In this document: in pieces, positions 33,091 to 46,481 of the stretch
Position numbering within the stretch: position 1 is the first letter of the stretch
Layout: every line of letters starts with the position of its first letter
Assembly: GCA_030522415.1 (NCBI GenBank)
Contig: CM060112.1
Coordinates: 8,909,001 to 8,973,000 of the forward strand
DNA length: 64,000 nucleotides
DNA from: Channallabes apus
Lineage: Eukaryota; Chordata; Actinopteri; Siluriformes; Clariidae
Reading direction: 5' to 3'
Translations under genes and position numbers: made by a program
Notes under the pieces: model-generated
What the model was told of the DNA's origin: nothing
Seen by the model: only the letters and a program-made list of their open reading frames with translations
Database searches by the model: none

Positions 33091-33212
33091 CAAATTTGAC
33101 CAATCAGATGGGCCCTTACTATGTTTATACCCGCTTATATCTTGGCCTGTATAGCTTGGCCTGAAAAAAGTTCAGTCAGAAGATTTTTTTTCACTTTAAT
33201 CCCTGTGTAACC

Positions 33213-33525
33213 TCTCACATCCGGAGGTCTAGAGAGAGCTGATTGGCTGAGCTCTCTCAGAGGGGAGGGATAAGAGGTACTTCGTGCTCCCACATTAATC
33301 ACGGCTCTACAGCCAATCAGGGGCATCTGTGAGCTCACGCAAGCGGAAGGAGCGGATAGTGCTGTCCTCCGAGTGTGTTACACCGCCCCCAACAGTGCGT
33401 GAGCGAGCAGTTCGAAAGGATGAGGTCGGCTGGTGTCACGTGTTTCGGAGGAAAAACGTGATATTCTTTGGCCCTCACGACTGAGTGGTAGTAGTAGCCT
33501 TAATGTGGGGGCTCCCACATTAAGG
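33213..33525 (+). mobile_element. tRNA-derived SINE, 3' half
   Basis: The body TCTCACATCCGGAGGTCTAG, ACATTAATCACGGCTCTAC, GTGTGTTACACCGCCCCCAA and the end GTGGTAGTAGTAGCCTTAATG match the 295-682 SINE in complement. It continues from 30820-30899. Confidence 0.85.
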
Positions 33526-33930
33526 CTGCCATATCCCAAATGGATGACATCAAATCTGGTTTTCAACTTTTCCTCATGGACTGTATTGTACCCATCATCA
33601 TGAAAATGACAAATCTGGTGGGGAGAAGGGTTTATGGAAACACCTGGAAAGCAGTAGAGGTACAGTGAATATTGAAGCCACTGGAATTCCTGCATCCAAC
33701 TTATGAGATGCAGACACTGATGAGGCAGTTTTTCATGTCTGCCACTCATTTACCAGCCCAGTCCTGACATCACTGTTAATGAGCATCTCTTTGGTATTAG
33801 AGGACAGTGCCCATTTAAGCAAAATAAGTCAAACAAATCATCTAAGTATGATATAAAAATATGGGTAGCATGTGATGCAAAGACATGTTATGTCTGGAAG
33901 ATGCAAGGGGGGGGGGCTAGAAATAACAGT
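33526..33930 (+). pseudogene. piggyBac-type transposase fragment
   Basis: Frames change, but the stretch reads MDDIKSGFQLFLMDCIVPII early, FMSATHLPAQS.. and then NEHLFGIRGQCPFKQNKSNK, SSKYDIKIWVACDAKTCYVW. The last block corresponds to the piggyBac/PGBD motif D-E-x-L-x-x-F-R-G-R..K-P-x-K-Y-G-I-K-x-W-x-x-C-D. The first acidic residue of that motif is altered (NE for DE), while the later Asp of CDAKT is kept. It lies outside the TTAA boundaries of element A. Confidence 0.7.
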
Positions 33931-34452
33931 AGTAGCTACTTCTAAATTGTACAGTGTCTGGTCAAGCATTACTTTTGTAATATAGTTAAGTTTTCCCTGT
34001 GTACATTTGGGCTTTTGTTTTCAATTAACAAGTCATACAGGTCAGTTTTTTGACTGGGAAGACAAAATATGTTATTTTGTGGCACAAAATTTAGTAAAAA
34101 AAAAAAAAAAAAGTGACTTTGGTAAACATTTCAGTAAAGTACTTTGTGATAAGTAGTACAAAAGGTTTAATTTTCGTATTTGTCATAGTCAAAATAATAT
34201 CTATATAAGTTTTTTCGCTGAAAACAATGAGTTGTATGAGCTTAGGTAAATAAGGTCTGCAGGACATACAGAGCAAATAAAAGTTAAAAACTTGTAATGG
34301 TCACAAGAGCTGAAGTTGATAACAAAAAGATCTAATACAAAATTAGGTGATAATATATGCATTATTGTAGATTTCCAATTAAATAAAATTATCCGGTCAA
34401 AAGGGACCAGGAACATTATGAGTCAAAAAAAAAAAAACACACAACATGAGTA
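33931..34452. other. No recognised feature
   Basis: AT-rich sequence with an A run at 34095-34111, up to the TTAA of piggyBac element A. Confidence 0.4.
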
Positions 34453-35004
34453 TTAACCTTAGGAGTCTGACTTGGGGGCGGCGACAAAAAGTGCATTTTT
34501 TTCTGGTAACCATGAAAAGAGTTTAAAATGTTCCATCATGTTTGATCATACACATAAATGTAGTACATCATTTGAATCTGTAAAGGGTCTACTTTTATTC
34601 ATGTATACTCAATATCCACAAAACATTGTGCTTTTGTAAAATAAAGAAAATAAACAGGGTGCGCTTTCAGCCGTCTCAGTCTCCGCGAAAATCTTTTTGA
34701 AACACGTCAACTAAAATTAACTGAAACTCCGCGAATACTGCACACACAGACATGAGAAATATATCTATAGAAAGCTTAAAGGGTCTACTTTCTCAGTTTA
34801 TATAATCCGTATGAAACCAAGGAGAGGCGCTGAATTTCTGTCGCACTTCATTATCTGCTAATGACCCGAGGCAGGACACGCCCACACGCCATTCACATGG
34901 AAATCAGTCACGGGGAAATCTACGTACAAGGCCACGCCCCCCGGGCAATGGCACAAAAACACACAGACAGGCTTGAACACAGAGTTTACACACAGATTCA
35001 GTGA

Positions 35005-35148
35005 GTTTTTCTGCATGTTTGGAATGTTCTGGACAGTGAGGAAGAGTTTACATTTTCCTCAGAAGAAGACTGTGTGTCTCTGACACATTTTGAAGAGAGA
35101 ACAGATCCAGCAGAGGGCATTCAAGCAAACTGCTATGACAATGGGTAA
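35005..35148 (+). pseudogene. piggyBac element A, N-terminal acidic segment
   Basis: An open segment WNVLDSEEEFTFSSEEDCVS and HFEERTDPAEG ends at a GGTAAGT splice-donor-like site (35146-35152). Acidic N-termini before the DDE domain are usual in piggyBac transposases, so this may be the first coding exon. No start codon is assigned. It is supported only by composition and position. Confidence 0.4.
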
Positions 35149-35426
35149 GTTATTAAGTCTTATATAACTCCGATTCTGATAATATTAAACTAATATTAGT
35201 AAATATTTTCCTCATTTCAGCTAGCTCTTGTCAGCTTATGTGACACATTGGCTCTTAATGCCATTTACACAGTTTAGTGTAGCTTGTAGATAACACTGCT
35301 AACATGTTGGCTTATGTAGCAAACTTTCCCTGTGGCTAAGCTAATGTCTTGTGGAGTTTACAGATGTTTATAAATGTTCTAATGTATTTCACCTCATTTT
35401 GGATAGCTTTAGGTTATGGTTGCTAA

Positions 35427-35452
35427 TATATATATATATATATATATATATT
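35427..35452. repeat. Short (TA)n run
   Basis: About 12 TA units in the intron-like part of piggyBac element A. Confidence 0.85.
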
Positions 35453-35541
35453 TGGCTTAGTTTTGGCTAGCTTATGACACTGCTATCTGTAATGTTATTT
35501 AGCACAAACAAGCTAGTTCCAGTCAGCTAAAATACTGCCTT

Positions 35542-36803
35542 ATGTATAGATTCCATCAATATGTGGACTTTGCAACGAGAGGGGATAACACGCTGGATCT
35601 TGTTTACACAAACATCTGCCCCGGTGCATATCGGGCAGAGCCCCGCGCCCACCTCGGCTACTCCGATAACATCTCTGTTATGCCAGCATACAGACCACTC
35701 GTCAGGCATTCAAGACCGGTTCTGAAGCAGGTGAAAACCTGGCCAGCAGGAGCCATCTCTGCTCTTCAGGACTGTTTCGAGAGCACTGACTGGAACATGT
35801 TTAGGGAGGCTGCAACTTACGGCGACTTCACTGACTTGGAGGAGTACATGTCATCAGTGACCAGCTACATCAACAAGTGCACCGATGATGTCACTGTCTC
35901 CAAGAACATCATCTCACGACTCAACCAGAAACCGTGGATTCCTGCGGAAGTGCATGCACTTCTGAGGACCCAAGACTCTGCCTTCAAAGCGGGAGACAAG
36001 GTGGCGCTTAGAAGAGCAAGGGCCGAACTTTCTCGAGCCATCAGAGAGGCGAAGCGTGCATACGCCCAGAGAATCCACAACCACTTCACGGACAGCGGCG
36101 ACACACGGCGCATGTGGCAGGGCTTACAAGCGATCACTAACTACAGGACGACATCACCTGCCTGTGACGGTGACGGCTCCCTCCCAGATGCCCTGAACAA
36201 ATTCTACGCTTCGTTCGACAGGCAGAATGATGTGGCAGCGAGGAAGTCCACCCCTCCCCGAACGACCAGGTGCTGTGTCTCACTACAGCTGAGGTGAGGA
36301 AAACTCTACGCAGAGTCAACCCACGTAAAGCTGCTGGATCAGACAACATCCCAGGCAGAGTGCTCAGAGAATGTGCTGAACAGCTGGCAGATGTTCTCAC
36401 CAACATCTTCAACATCTTTCTGAGCAGCGCCGTCGTTCCCACGTGCTTCAAAGCCACCACCATCGTCCCCGTGCCCAAGAAGTCTACTGTGTCCTGTCTC
36501 AATGACTACTGTCCCATTGCACTTGCACCCATCCTCATGAAGTGCTTCGAGCGGCTCATCATGAGACACATCAAGACCCTGCTGCCCCCCTCACTGGACC
36601 CACTGCAATTTGCGTACTGTCCTAACCGCTCAACGGACGACACCATCTCCACTACACTCCATCTTGCCCTCACACACTTGGACAAGAAGGACACATACGT
36701 TCGAATGCTGTACATAGATTTCAGCTCAGCATTCAACACTATCATCCCCCAACAACTGATCGGGAAACTGAGCCAGTTGGGCCTGAACACCTGCCTCTGC
36801 AAC
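35542..36803 (+). pseudogene. LINE ORF2, endonuclease end to RT palm (part 1)
   Basis: 35542-36297 reads [20 protein letters not shown] and [17 protein letters not shown] (endonuclease C-terminus; SDN where SDH is usual), then a linker. After a frameshift at about 36270-36297 the second segment reads [60 protein letters not shown] and [20 protein letters not shown], the RT fingers and palm. It is cut at LNTCLCN by the hAT insertion and continues at 39538. Confidence 0.9.
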
Positions 36804-37001
36804 TAGGGTTGGGTATCGTTTGGGTTTTTTTCGATACCGGTGCCAAATCGATACTTTGAAAACGGTACCGGTGCCAAAACGGTGCCTGAACCGATATTTT
36901 TAAGTCACAAAATTATAGTGGATGACTCAAGAATTAATTTTTATTGAACAAAAAATGTTATGCTTAAAATTGAACAATATATTAAAAGTTTAAAGTATAT
37001 A

Positions 37002-38620
<1,619 letters not shown>

Positions 38621-38893
38621 TATGAATATGTAAGCTTCAAATTTTAGCAATTCTTTTGCAGAAATGTCACCATATTTGCCTTTTCTGGCAAAATACGACA
38701 CCTTTCCTGACTTATTGCCCTGCACAGGACATGCATAGCCTTCTTTACAATGGTAAATGGGGTCACTGTTGTAGTACTACTAGTACAGGCTGGAAAGCCA
38801 TAATTATAAACAGAATCCATGTTACATTAGTTTTTTACAAATCGTTTGACTATTTGTTAGTATGAATGCAAGATTTGCATTTTGCTATTAACG

Positions 38894-39202
38894 TTACATT
38901 ATCCTACTACTGACCCGCGGAAAGGCTGCTGACGTCATCATAATCGGTGACTCCTTTTTGCTACAGTTGGTGTGACTGGGACTGAGGGTCGTCCACACTG
39001 ATAGCACCAGCTGTTGTCCACAAGAAAACACGGTTACTCCGTATGCTTTAAACTTTATTCCGTCTGCCCTTGAATGTTTCAGTAGATTTGACGTGTTTCC
39101 GCCTTTACACGCAACTACTGTGAAACATTTGCTGCACGTCGCGGTGTCGGAATCCTTTCTTGTGAAATACAGCCACACTTTCGACCGTTTAGTTTTAGGC
39201 AT
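38894..39202 (-). pseudogene. hAT transposase N-terminus with BED-type zinc finger
   Basis: Minus-strand frame starting MPKTKRSKVWLYFTRKDSDT, then ATCSKCFTVVACKGGNTSNL, LKHSRADG. The spacing C-x2-C and the GG-N-T-S-N-L-L-K-H block define a BED zinc finger as found at the N-terminus of hAT transposases, where it binds DNA. The final His/Cys position reads RAD where relatives usually have another His. The rest of the transposase is missing. CpG-richer sequence upstream (39210-39320) could have been its promoter. Confidence 0.8.
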
Positions 39203-39537
39203 TTTAACGAGAGTTGTTTACTTTAGCATGCTAAGCTATCGGTAGACCGCCTGCTGCCGTCAGAGCGAGTGTAACGTTAGTTGCTGCATTCACGCGCATC
39301 TCGGATGGTCTCTCATTTCCGGATGATTTGTGCTTTTAATTTCTTTAATTTAATCTAATAAATCTATTAATCTACAAAAATGTATGAATATAGACAACAA
39401 ATATTTCAATCGACAGTTCAGGCATTTAAGTGGCACCGAAATGAGGCACCGAAATTCACATTCTGTTTCGGTCCGGTACATACCGGTTCTATAGGTACCG
39501 GTGCCATATTGGCACCGGAGTTCGGTACACAACCCTA

Positions 39538-40547
39538 TCTGCAACTGGATCCTGGACTTTCTGACCAGAAGGCCTCAGTCAGAACGGATCGGGAACTTCA
39601 CCTCCAGCACCACCACACTGAGCACTGGGGCCCCACAAGGCTGTGTGCTCAGTCCCCTGCTGTTCACACTGCTGACTCACGACTGTGTAGCAACACACAG
39701 TTCGAATCACATCATTAAGATCGCTGATGACATGACCGTGGTGGGTCTCATTAGCAAGAATGACGAGTTAGCGTACAGAGAGGAAGTGCAGAGGCTAACG
39801 GACTGGTGTAAAGACAACAACCTGTCTCTGAATGTTGACAAGACAAAGGAGATGGTTGTTGACTTTTGGAGGACACGAGGCGACCATTCTCCGCTGAGCA
39901 TCGACGGCTCCTCTGTGGAGATCGTCGAAAGCACCAAATTCCTGGGTGTCCACCTGGAGAAGGACCTCAGCTGGTCCCTCAACACCAGCTCCCTACACAA
40001 GAAAGCCCAACAACATCTCTTCTTTCTGAGAAGACTGAGGAAGGCCCAGCTTCCACCACCGATCCTTACCACCTTCTATAGAGGAACTATCGAGAGCATC
40101 CTGAGCGGCTGCATTACTGTCTGGCTTGGGAATTGTGCCATATCGGACCGCAAGACCCTACAGCGGATAGTGAGAACAGCAGAGAAGATCATCGGGGTCT
40201 CTCTCCCCGCTATTGAAAACATTTACACCACACGCTGCATCCGTAAAGCCACAAGCATTGTGACTGATCGGACACACCCCTCTCACACACTCTTCACACT
40301 CCTGCCATCTGGAAAAAGGTACCGAAGCATTCGGGCACACACATCCAGACTGTGCAACAGCTTTTTTCCACAAGCCTCTCCTTTGCTCTTTGTCTCTCCT
40401 CAACAAAAAGGGACTGGACTGATACACACACACAACACACTCAGCTTAACTCAACTACCTCAATATATTGGAACTGGACTGACAAATCAACACAAGCGCA
40501 GACACACTGACCTACACTACCAAACTATCATACACACCAATCTGTAA
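39538..40547 (+). pseudogene. LINE ORF2, RT active site to C-terminus (part 2)
   Basis: Continues the ORF after the hAT insertion: [40 protein letters not shown], then [12 protein letters not shown] with the catalytic Asp-Asp pair at 39726-39731. The thumb and tail follow: [40 protein letters not shown] and [20 protein letters not shown]. The frame is open from 39501 (inside the hAT end) to 40547. In this half the protein is intact; the family usually has FADD-T where this copy has IADD-M. Confidence 0.9.
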
Positions 40548-40968
40548 ATGCTTCACTGTTTATCTCTTTTGCACAAAAAATCATTACTGGACTACTTTTT
40601 GCACTAATTCCTCAATTCTTGCTGCAAGGATTAAGGAATGTTTACAGTTTTTCACTACCTCAAAACCATAGTATTCTGTTATGTTATGTCGTGTTCGCTG
40701 CACTGTCACTTTGTTGTTGCTCTTGTTTGTACATGTCTTACTTAGCTAGTTAGTTTTTGTAAATTTATGTTGTAATTTATGTTAGGTCTATCTGTCTTGT
40801 CTCTGCTAGCCAGCTAACTAGGCCTCTTTAGTTAGCTGGTTTAGTGTTTCTGTTACTTTATGTTGAAATTTGTTGCATGTAGCACCTTGGTCCTGGAGGA
40901 ACGTTGCTTCGTTTCACTGTGTACTAAATGTATATGGTTGAAATGACAATAAAAGCCTTTGAACTTGA

Positions 40969-41135
40969 AAGACATTTCCATGTCCTGCACTGTTTACTGC
41001 ATACAGCACATGGGGTTGATCTCTCTGATCAGCTATTGCCGTACTTCACTGCACAGCACAAAACAATGAAGTGGTACAAAAAGATTTTTCTACACTTCTT
41101 GGACATTGCTGTCACCAATGCTTACCCTGCAGGTA
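40969..41135 (+). pseudogene. piggyBac element A, transposase C-terminal exon
   Basis: Reads [20 protein letters not shown] and [20 protein letters not shown]. The G-V-D-x-x-D-Q..Y block, containing the last catalytic Asp, and the L-D-I-A-V-x-N-A-Y block are signatures of the DDE_Tnp_1_7 (piggyBac) domain. A GCAGGTACG splice-donor-like sequence follows. The middle of the transposase is not visible in this element; the 33526-33930 fragment belongs to another copy. Confidence 0.8.
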
Positions 41136-41158
41136 CGTTTTTGCGCATTTTTTTTTAT

Positions 41159-42002
41159 TGTTACGTGCGGGTGTGTGTGTGTAGTGCACGTATGTGCGCG
41201 TGCACGTATGTGCGCATGCACGACGGCTGGTGGCGGCGCGTGCGCGATTTCTCCCCTTCTCTCTCTCTCATGCTCTCCCTCTCACAGGTAGCCCCGCCCC
41301 GATTGAATGTGCCGTGACGTGCACCAGGATTGGTTGGCCCTGGAGCAGCACGTCCATTTAAGCTGGCGGATGAAAGCCGGAAGTGCGCGACTTATACCTT
41401 TTGTGTGTGACTTATGTGCTCTAAAGATTGTTTGTTGATTGATTACTTGATTGCTTGGTTGTGTGCTGGAGTGATTGTTGGTGTGTGAGCTATTGTGTGT
41501 TTGAAGAGAGAGACTGTTGTGTCGCGCCCTGTGCACTCTCATTTTCTTTTGTTGATTTTCTGGGGTTTTTTGTAAGCGTGGATGGAAGTGTTACTCCCGC
41601 GATTGTATATAGTTTTCTTTGGGTGTAAATATTGTACATATATTATTAGTTTTTTTTGTATATAGTTCAAGGAAGCAGTAGGGGTTGGGTGCCATTTTTG
41701 TTTAAACCCATTTTCTCCTGTTTTTGTGTTAGATAGGGAGTTAGCTTAGCCCTATGTTTTTGGTTTATATTTTCTTTTCTTTGGTAGCTTCGTTAGTTTT
41801 GCGGGAGGAGATAGGGGGCTGGGTTTTGTTTATTGTATTGGCCTAGGCCCAACCCTGAAGCCCAGAGCTTCCTGTATGTGTGTGTGCGTGTGTACATAGA
41901 ACAATAAAAACCCACGCACAGTACTCTGGTTGCAACGTTTATTCTTTATTATTAATGACTTTCTTTGTTGCGTCCCTGGACCCACGACCGGGGGTCGTAA
42001 CG
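41159..42002 (+). mobile_element. Solo LTR, 844 bp
   Basis: Begins TGTTACGTGCGGG and ends GGGGGTCGTAACG. TTAT flanks it at 41155-41158 and 42003-42006. A polyadenylation signal AATAAA lies at 41902-41907. No gag, pol or second LTR is attached. The terminal pattern is like that of the 7152-8081 LTR. It inserted into the 3' region of piggyBac A. Confidence 0.7.
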
Positions 42003-42785
42003 TTATCTTGCACTGTTTTACCCTGAATGTCCTTCTTTTTTTCAGTTTTTATTTTGTACTGTGCCTGTTGCAGTTTTACACAATTTATATCCTACACTGG
42101 TTTTGGTTTGCACCATTTTACCCTGAATGTTGTTTGCACTTTTTTATTTTTGCATTTATTTTGAACTGTTCCTGGAATTTTTGCAAGTGAATCTTAAGTT
42201 ATTCTAAATAAACCACAAACAAAGAAATATGTTTCTGTCCTCAAATTATTTTCTTGTAACACTTTCCTCTGTCCCATACCTGACTGAAAGGGGTAATTAT
42301 ACAGCTCATTATGCGGGTCTTTGTCTTCTCTGGTGTGAATTACAGCATTATTCATGATCATTCACGCCTCCTCGCATATGGCCTTTCTAAACAAAAAGTG
42401 TCTTTGAAAATTTAAATGAATGTATTGTTTTCTGTAAATGAGTGAGGGAGGTGATTGTCACATCATTTTGAAGTAAAACCTCTACATTTTAAGATCCAGG
42501 TCACAAACGTCTTGTGCACAAATGTCATGAATGTGTTTTGTGGTCTTATTTCAGTGAGTTTTTTTTTTTGTTGTTGTTTTCAAAAATCATGCATAACTGT
42601 TTTTTCTCCAATATACAAACTTGTACATACATCCTGCTCATATATTATTGTTGCTCAGTTTGTGCTGAATAAAATGATATCAGACTTTATACATTTATAT
42701 GTTTATAAGTATCTGAAAAATACATAAATGTCAGGACACGTCAGAATCTCTTCAGGGCTCCAATACACCCTCAGACTCCTAAGGG
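42003..42785 (+). mobile_element. piggyBac element A, 3' non-coding region and TIR
   Basis: Includes TTGCAAGTGAATCTTAAG, AATAAACC (possible polyadenylation signal near 42207), TTGTCTTCTCTGGTGTGAATT and CATCATTTTGAAG. The same landmarks in the same order occur at 44570-44966 and 51299-51467. It ends CAGACTCCTAAGGG before TTAA. Confidence 0.75.
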
Positions 42786-42799
42786 TTAACCTTCTCTAG

Positions 42800-43065
42800 A
42801 GTTTACAGAGAATACACAATGAATGCCCCAATGTCCCAGTGAATGTCCCAACTTTTATGAAATGTGGCAGACATCAAATTCATAATAATTTATTTACAAA
42901 AAGCAAATAAAACTATTTATCAGTTTAAACATTAAATATCTTGTGTCAGTGCTAAATGAATTATACTGAATATAAGGCAAAAATTTATTGTAAATCATTG
43001 TATTTTGCTTTTATTTACATTGTACATAGCATCCCAACTTTTTCACAATAAAGGTTGCCCAACCA
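42800..43065 (+). mobile_element. Tc1-like 3' fragment
   Basis: GTCCCAACTTTTATGAAATG, GTTTAAACATTAAATATCTT and CATAGCATCCCAACTTTTTC resemble the non-coding 3' region of a common fish Tc1 family. There is no transposase text. Confidence 0.6.
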
Positions 43066-43439
43066 AAAAAAATAAATAAATAAAAATTTACTAAGCCTAT
43101 GCAATGTCACAAACTTATTCCAGTCCAGAGGGGCATTAAGATATTGTATTGTCTTGTTCCAGCACAGCTCTTCTCCAGCATATCCGAAAGATTTTAAATG
43201 GGATTAAGGTGTGTTCCCTTTCAAAAGCTACAGTACACTCGATGCTGCATGAAAACGCTATTGGGAATGCTCTTTGCGCAACCGGTTGTTGAAGCATGTC
43301 AAACATGCCAAAGTATGCTTTATTCATCAAATACTGATTTAATGTTATTTAGCCCAAATAAGCATTAACACAAGGCGTGTGTGTGTTGGAGGAGGGGGGG
43401 CGTTGTTCTTTTCCATGTCACCTGCGATGTTGTAATTCA

Positions 43440-43720
43440 GCACGCGCTTCCACCAGAGAATAAGATTGTCATTAAACCCCGAAGAAGTCGCAGTACAGAA
43501 CACAATGCCTCAGGAAATCCGATCTGTCTGTTTACACGACAATCACATTAGAACATATCTGATTTATATCCGATTTATTTCCATATATGACGGAGGCCTG
43601 AAACCGATCTCGAAATATCGGAATGCATCCGTTTTTTTCCTGTTTACACGGACATAGAACATATCCGATATGTGTCACATATGAGCAAAAAATCGGACCT
43701 GGCAGTCTAAATTTAGCCTT
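43440..43720. mobile_element. Putative non-autonomous DNA element
   Basis: Contains repeated short TATCCGAT / ATCGGA steps and TGTTTACACG on both sides (43530, 43643), as in a fish MITE I recall. The boundaries are uncertain and no target duplication was found. Confidence 0.35.
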
Positions 43721-43869
43721 TGTCTTCAAGGACCACATTGTGTGTGCATGTGCGCAAAATCTGTGTGTTGAAAACTGTGCGGCAGTTAAAGTGACTCAGA
43801 GTGCTTTGCGCCCGGCTCGCATACTTTAAAGAGAAATCGTGAGCCGTGGCTCCCTCCTGGGGATCGCAT

Positions 43870-44455
43870 GTCGATCTGGCAGAAGCGCATGAGATGGATT
43901 CACCCCTTTCTCTCACGCGCTCGCCGGATCGAGGGGCTCTTGCGTCCGCTCCTCAAGCGCACCTCTGTCAGGGAGGGGCCTCAGCGACAGTCTCTTCCCT
44001 TCTTTGGTGACCTCCATGACAAGGACTCATTCATGGAGTAATTCTTATTCGTCCTGTGTCTTTATGCCATCAACGTCGATTTATTCAACTATAGTTGATG
44101 CAAGGGCACGGGGCTATATGATGAAGTCCCAGATTGAAGAGATGCTTGCAGGCTATCTCTCTCCTGGGAGCTCATCATCATTGAAAAAGCCCACTCTCCC
44201 CACTAAGCCGTGCAGACTAACATCTTCGCTAGTGGGGACGGCTTTCCAAGCAGCTGGTCAGGCGGGTGCTGCCCTGCACACCATGGTGGTTCTGCACCTG
44301 CTGAAGGACTTGAGCACTGGCAGATCCATTTATGAAGGGGTGTTTTCAGAGCTACGCAGAGACATCTGTGGCTCAAACTCCTTGATGCCCCACCTCGCCT
44401 TCCAGCCTATTTGACGACGCCGTCAACACTGTCACTACTAGGTTTGGGGCGGCGA
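43870..44455 (+). pseudogene. DIRS fragment 3, gag-like ORF1
   Basis: 44004-44414 encodes VPSTS-like FMPSTSIYSTIVDARARGYM, KSQIEEMLAGYLSPG, KKPTLPTKPCRLTSSLVGTA and FQAAGQAGAALHTMVVL, then LLKDLSTGRSIYEGVFSELR. The block FDDAVNTVTTRFGAANK follows in another frame at about 44408-44458. It corresponds to ORF1 of copy 1 (16872-16400), here on the plus strand and better preserved in the middle. It lacks the ERHLWLNL block and everything after. Confidence 0.8.
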
Positions 44456-44974
44456 ATAAAATATATATTATGTTATATATTATTGTTAGCTATATTTTCT
44501 GTTATAGTGACTGCAGTAATGCTGCTAAAAAGTCAACTTTGATTGTTCCTAATAAACTGTTTAACTGACCTCGCAAGTGAATCTCAAGATTTTTTTTGTG
44601 TGTGTCAAGTACATTCTCAAATAACCTAAACACTGAAAATATATAAACTTATTTTATCCTCAGATTCTTTCTTGTAACTCTCCTCTCTCAGTCACATACT
44701 GTCTGATGGCTCATTATGCACATCAGTATGCAGGCCTTTGTCTTCTCAGGTGTGAATCACTGCATTAGTAATGATAGTTCACTAGTTCACAAAAAGTGTT
44801 AAACACTATATTGTTTTCTGTGAGCAAGTAAACAAGATCATTTTCACATCATTTTGAAGCAAAAACACTAGTCCACCAGCCCTTGTGAAACAATGTCTTG
44901 TGACCAAATGTTCTGTATGAGTTTCATGGCCTTATTTCAGCTACTTTTTTTTCACAAAACTTACTAACCACGCA
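44456..44974 (+). mobile_element. piggyBac element B, 3' region (first part)
   Basis: From about 44570 it parallels 42165-42550 of element A: GCAAGTGAATCTCAAG, TTGTCTTCTCAGGTGTGAAT, CATCATTTTGAAGCAAAAAC, TGGCCTTATTTCAG. It is broken by the hAT element at 44975 and resumes at 51299. The 5' part of element B and its left TTAA are not visible. Confidence 0.7.
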
Positions 44975-46177
44975 CAGTGGCGGACTGGGACAATAATTCA
45001 GGTCGGGAATTTGACTCCACTCCCAGGCCACCTCTGCTGCTGCAGTCACCACCACCCTATTCATGTAATCTACTGGACTGATAAACTTGTAGGCTAACCC
45101 TATTATTGTAACAGGTAGACTACCAGATGCAATATAAATGAATAAAAAAAATAACCCTCAACAACTCACTAGGAATACACCATTTATACTACCAAACCAA
45201 TGACAAATAGAAAATAGGCTTTTTAAAAGAGATAATAAGAGACACATTCACATGTTGAAATTTTACATTTTATGTATTTTCAGTGCTCAACTCTATACCA
45301 AATGTATCAGAAACACAAACACAAATAAACTTAACAAAACCTATGACAGCGTAAGTAACAGATGCAGCACTACTGCTACTGCTGCTTCCTTCCTCACCTT
45401 TTCTAAATAAAATAAATAAAACAAACATTGTATGCTGTACAGTATATTGTAGACTAGAAATGAAAAATCTAAATAGCTAATACTGTATTCTTTTCTATAC
45501 CATCTACTTGATTTTATTTATTATTTTAAACAATTTGACCCACTAACACTTCTGTCTACTTTTTATTCATTTTTATTTATTATATTAAAAATATGCTACA
45601 TGTAGCCGAAACGAGACTTGACACAGCACAGCAGCACTTACATATTGTAGCTCGTTTGTTGGTTTAATTTTATCTATTGTGATTATCTAAGTGATTTGGA
45701 TGAAAGTGTTCGTCTGCCAAATTATTATAAATAAAATGTAAATGTAATCTTGACCGACCTGTTCCCTTACTGGCGAACATGGCTGGGATTTTGCAGCAGG
45801 TTGCAGCCGGGGCTTTTTCCCTTTTTATACGCTCTCTCTCTCTCTCTCTCTGCTCCTCCTTTGCGTTTACGCTCCATTTTTTGAACGATTTAGTCAGATA
45901 TACCCTGTCTCTGGACATAGCCAGATATTAGGCAGTGCGTCGCTGACATTGGGTCATGTGGGAGGTCATGTGGGAGTGTAATTTTCCCTCCTGATCTTCT
46001 AATCTTCCCTTTCCATTGCCTGATTCGTAGATTGAGAGATCCGTCAATTAATTCGTAGTTGCAAACCAGCCGATCACATGCCAGGCTGATCGTCTGCACA
46101 GCGGCAGCCGGCAGGCCAGAACGACCGTCAGGCAACCGGGAAATGTCCCGGTGCTCCCGATGGCCAGTCCGCCCCTG
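44975..46177. mobile_element. hAT-type non-autonomous element, 1203 bp
   Basis: Ends CAGTGGCGGACTGGGACA and, in complement, CAGGGGCGGACTGGCCATCG. Flanked by a perfect 8-bp repeat ACCACGCA (44967-44974 and 46178-46185). No transposase segment is recognised. A (CT)n run lies at 45832-45852, and a retroposon-like tail (GATTTGGATGAAAGTGTTCG, ending AAATGTAAATGTAA) at about 45691-45749. Confidence 0.85.
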
Positions 46178-46212
46178 ACCACGCATAATATTTTTTTTCC
46201 TACACAATAGAA

Positions 46213-46425
46213 AACGTCTCGGGTTACATTTCTGTAACCCTGTTCCCTGAAAGGCGGGAACGAGATGCTGCGTGAAAACACTATGGGAACGAGTTTGCTG
46301 AGTTGCCGGTCGTTGAAGCATGCTGTGAAAACATGCCAAAGTTTTTGGCTATATATAACCTCGACAGGTGACGTCATCTGATTAGATGTAGGTGGAGGTT
46401 ATAAAAACAGGTGAGCCGGCAACAA
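46213..46425 (-). repeat. DIRS copy 2, 3' inverted terminal repeat
   Basis: The terminal extension AACGTCTCGGGTTACATTTC is followed by a hairpin-like TGTAACCCTGTTCCC. The repeat body contains TGACGTCA near 46370 and GGTTATAAAAACAGG. It is inverted relative to 51088-51298. Confidence 0.9.
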
Positions 46426-46481
46426 CCTCAGATTAATTTGTCTGAACAGCCGTCCGGTCACGTGGTAGTGCGGCATTGCGA

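Larger units (their letters stand above)
30900..33205 (+). mobile_element. hAT-type transposon inserted in the SINE
   Basis: Ends CAGGGATTAAAG (30900) and CTTTAATCCCTG (33205) are inverted and lie between 7-bp repeats TGTAACC within one SINE copy; a hAT duplication is normally 8 bp. The interior contains a decayed transposase N-terminal region, a second hAT-type terminus with its own coding remnants and a MITE end. Confidence 0.75.
43213..44455 (+). mobile_element. DIRS fragment 3 (5' terminal repeat and gag)
   Basis: The plus-strand start GTTCCCTTTCAAAAGCTACA then CACTCGATGCTGCATGAAAA is the 5' inverted terminal repeat of the DIRS family. Gag-like ORF1 follows at 43870-44455. The element stops within gag. 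A foreign repeat (about 43440-43720) separates the two. Confidence 0.75.

Noticed and set aside
39501..39537. Start Met at 39501 for the LINE protein
   Set aside because: Those codons lie in the terminus of the hAT element; the LINE text starts at 39538 after the target duplication.
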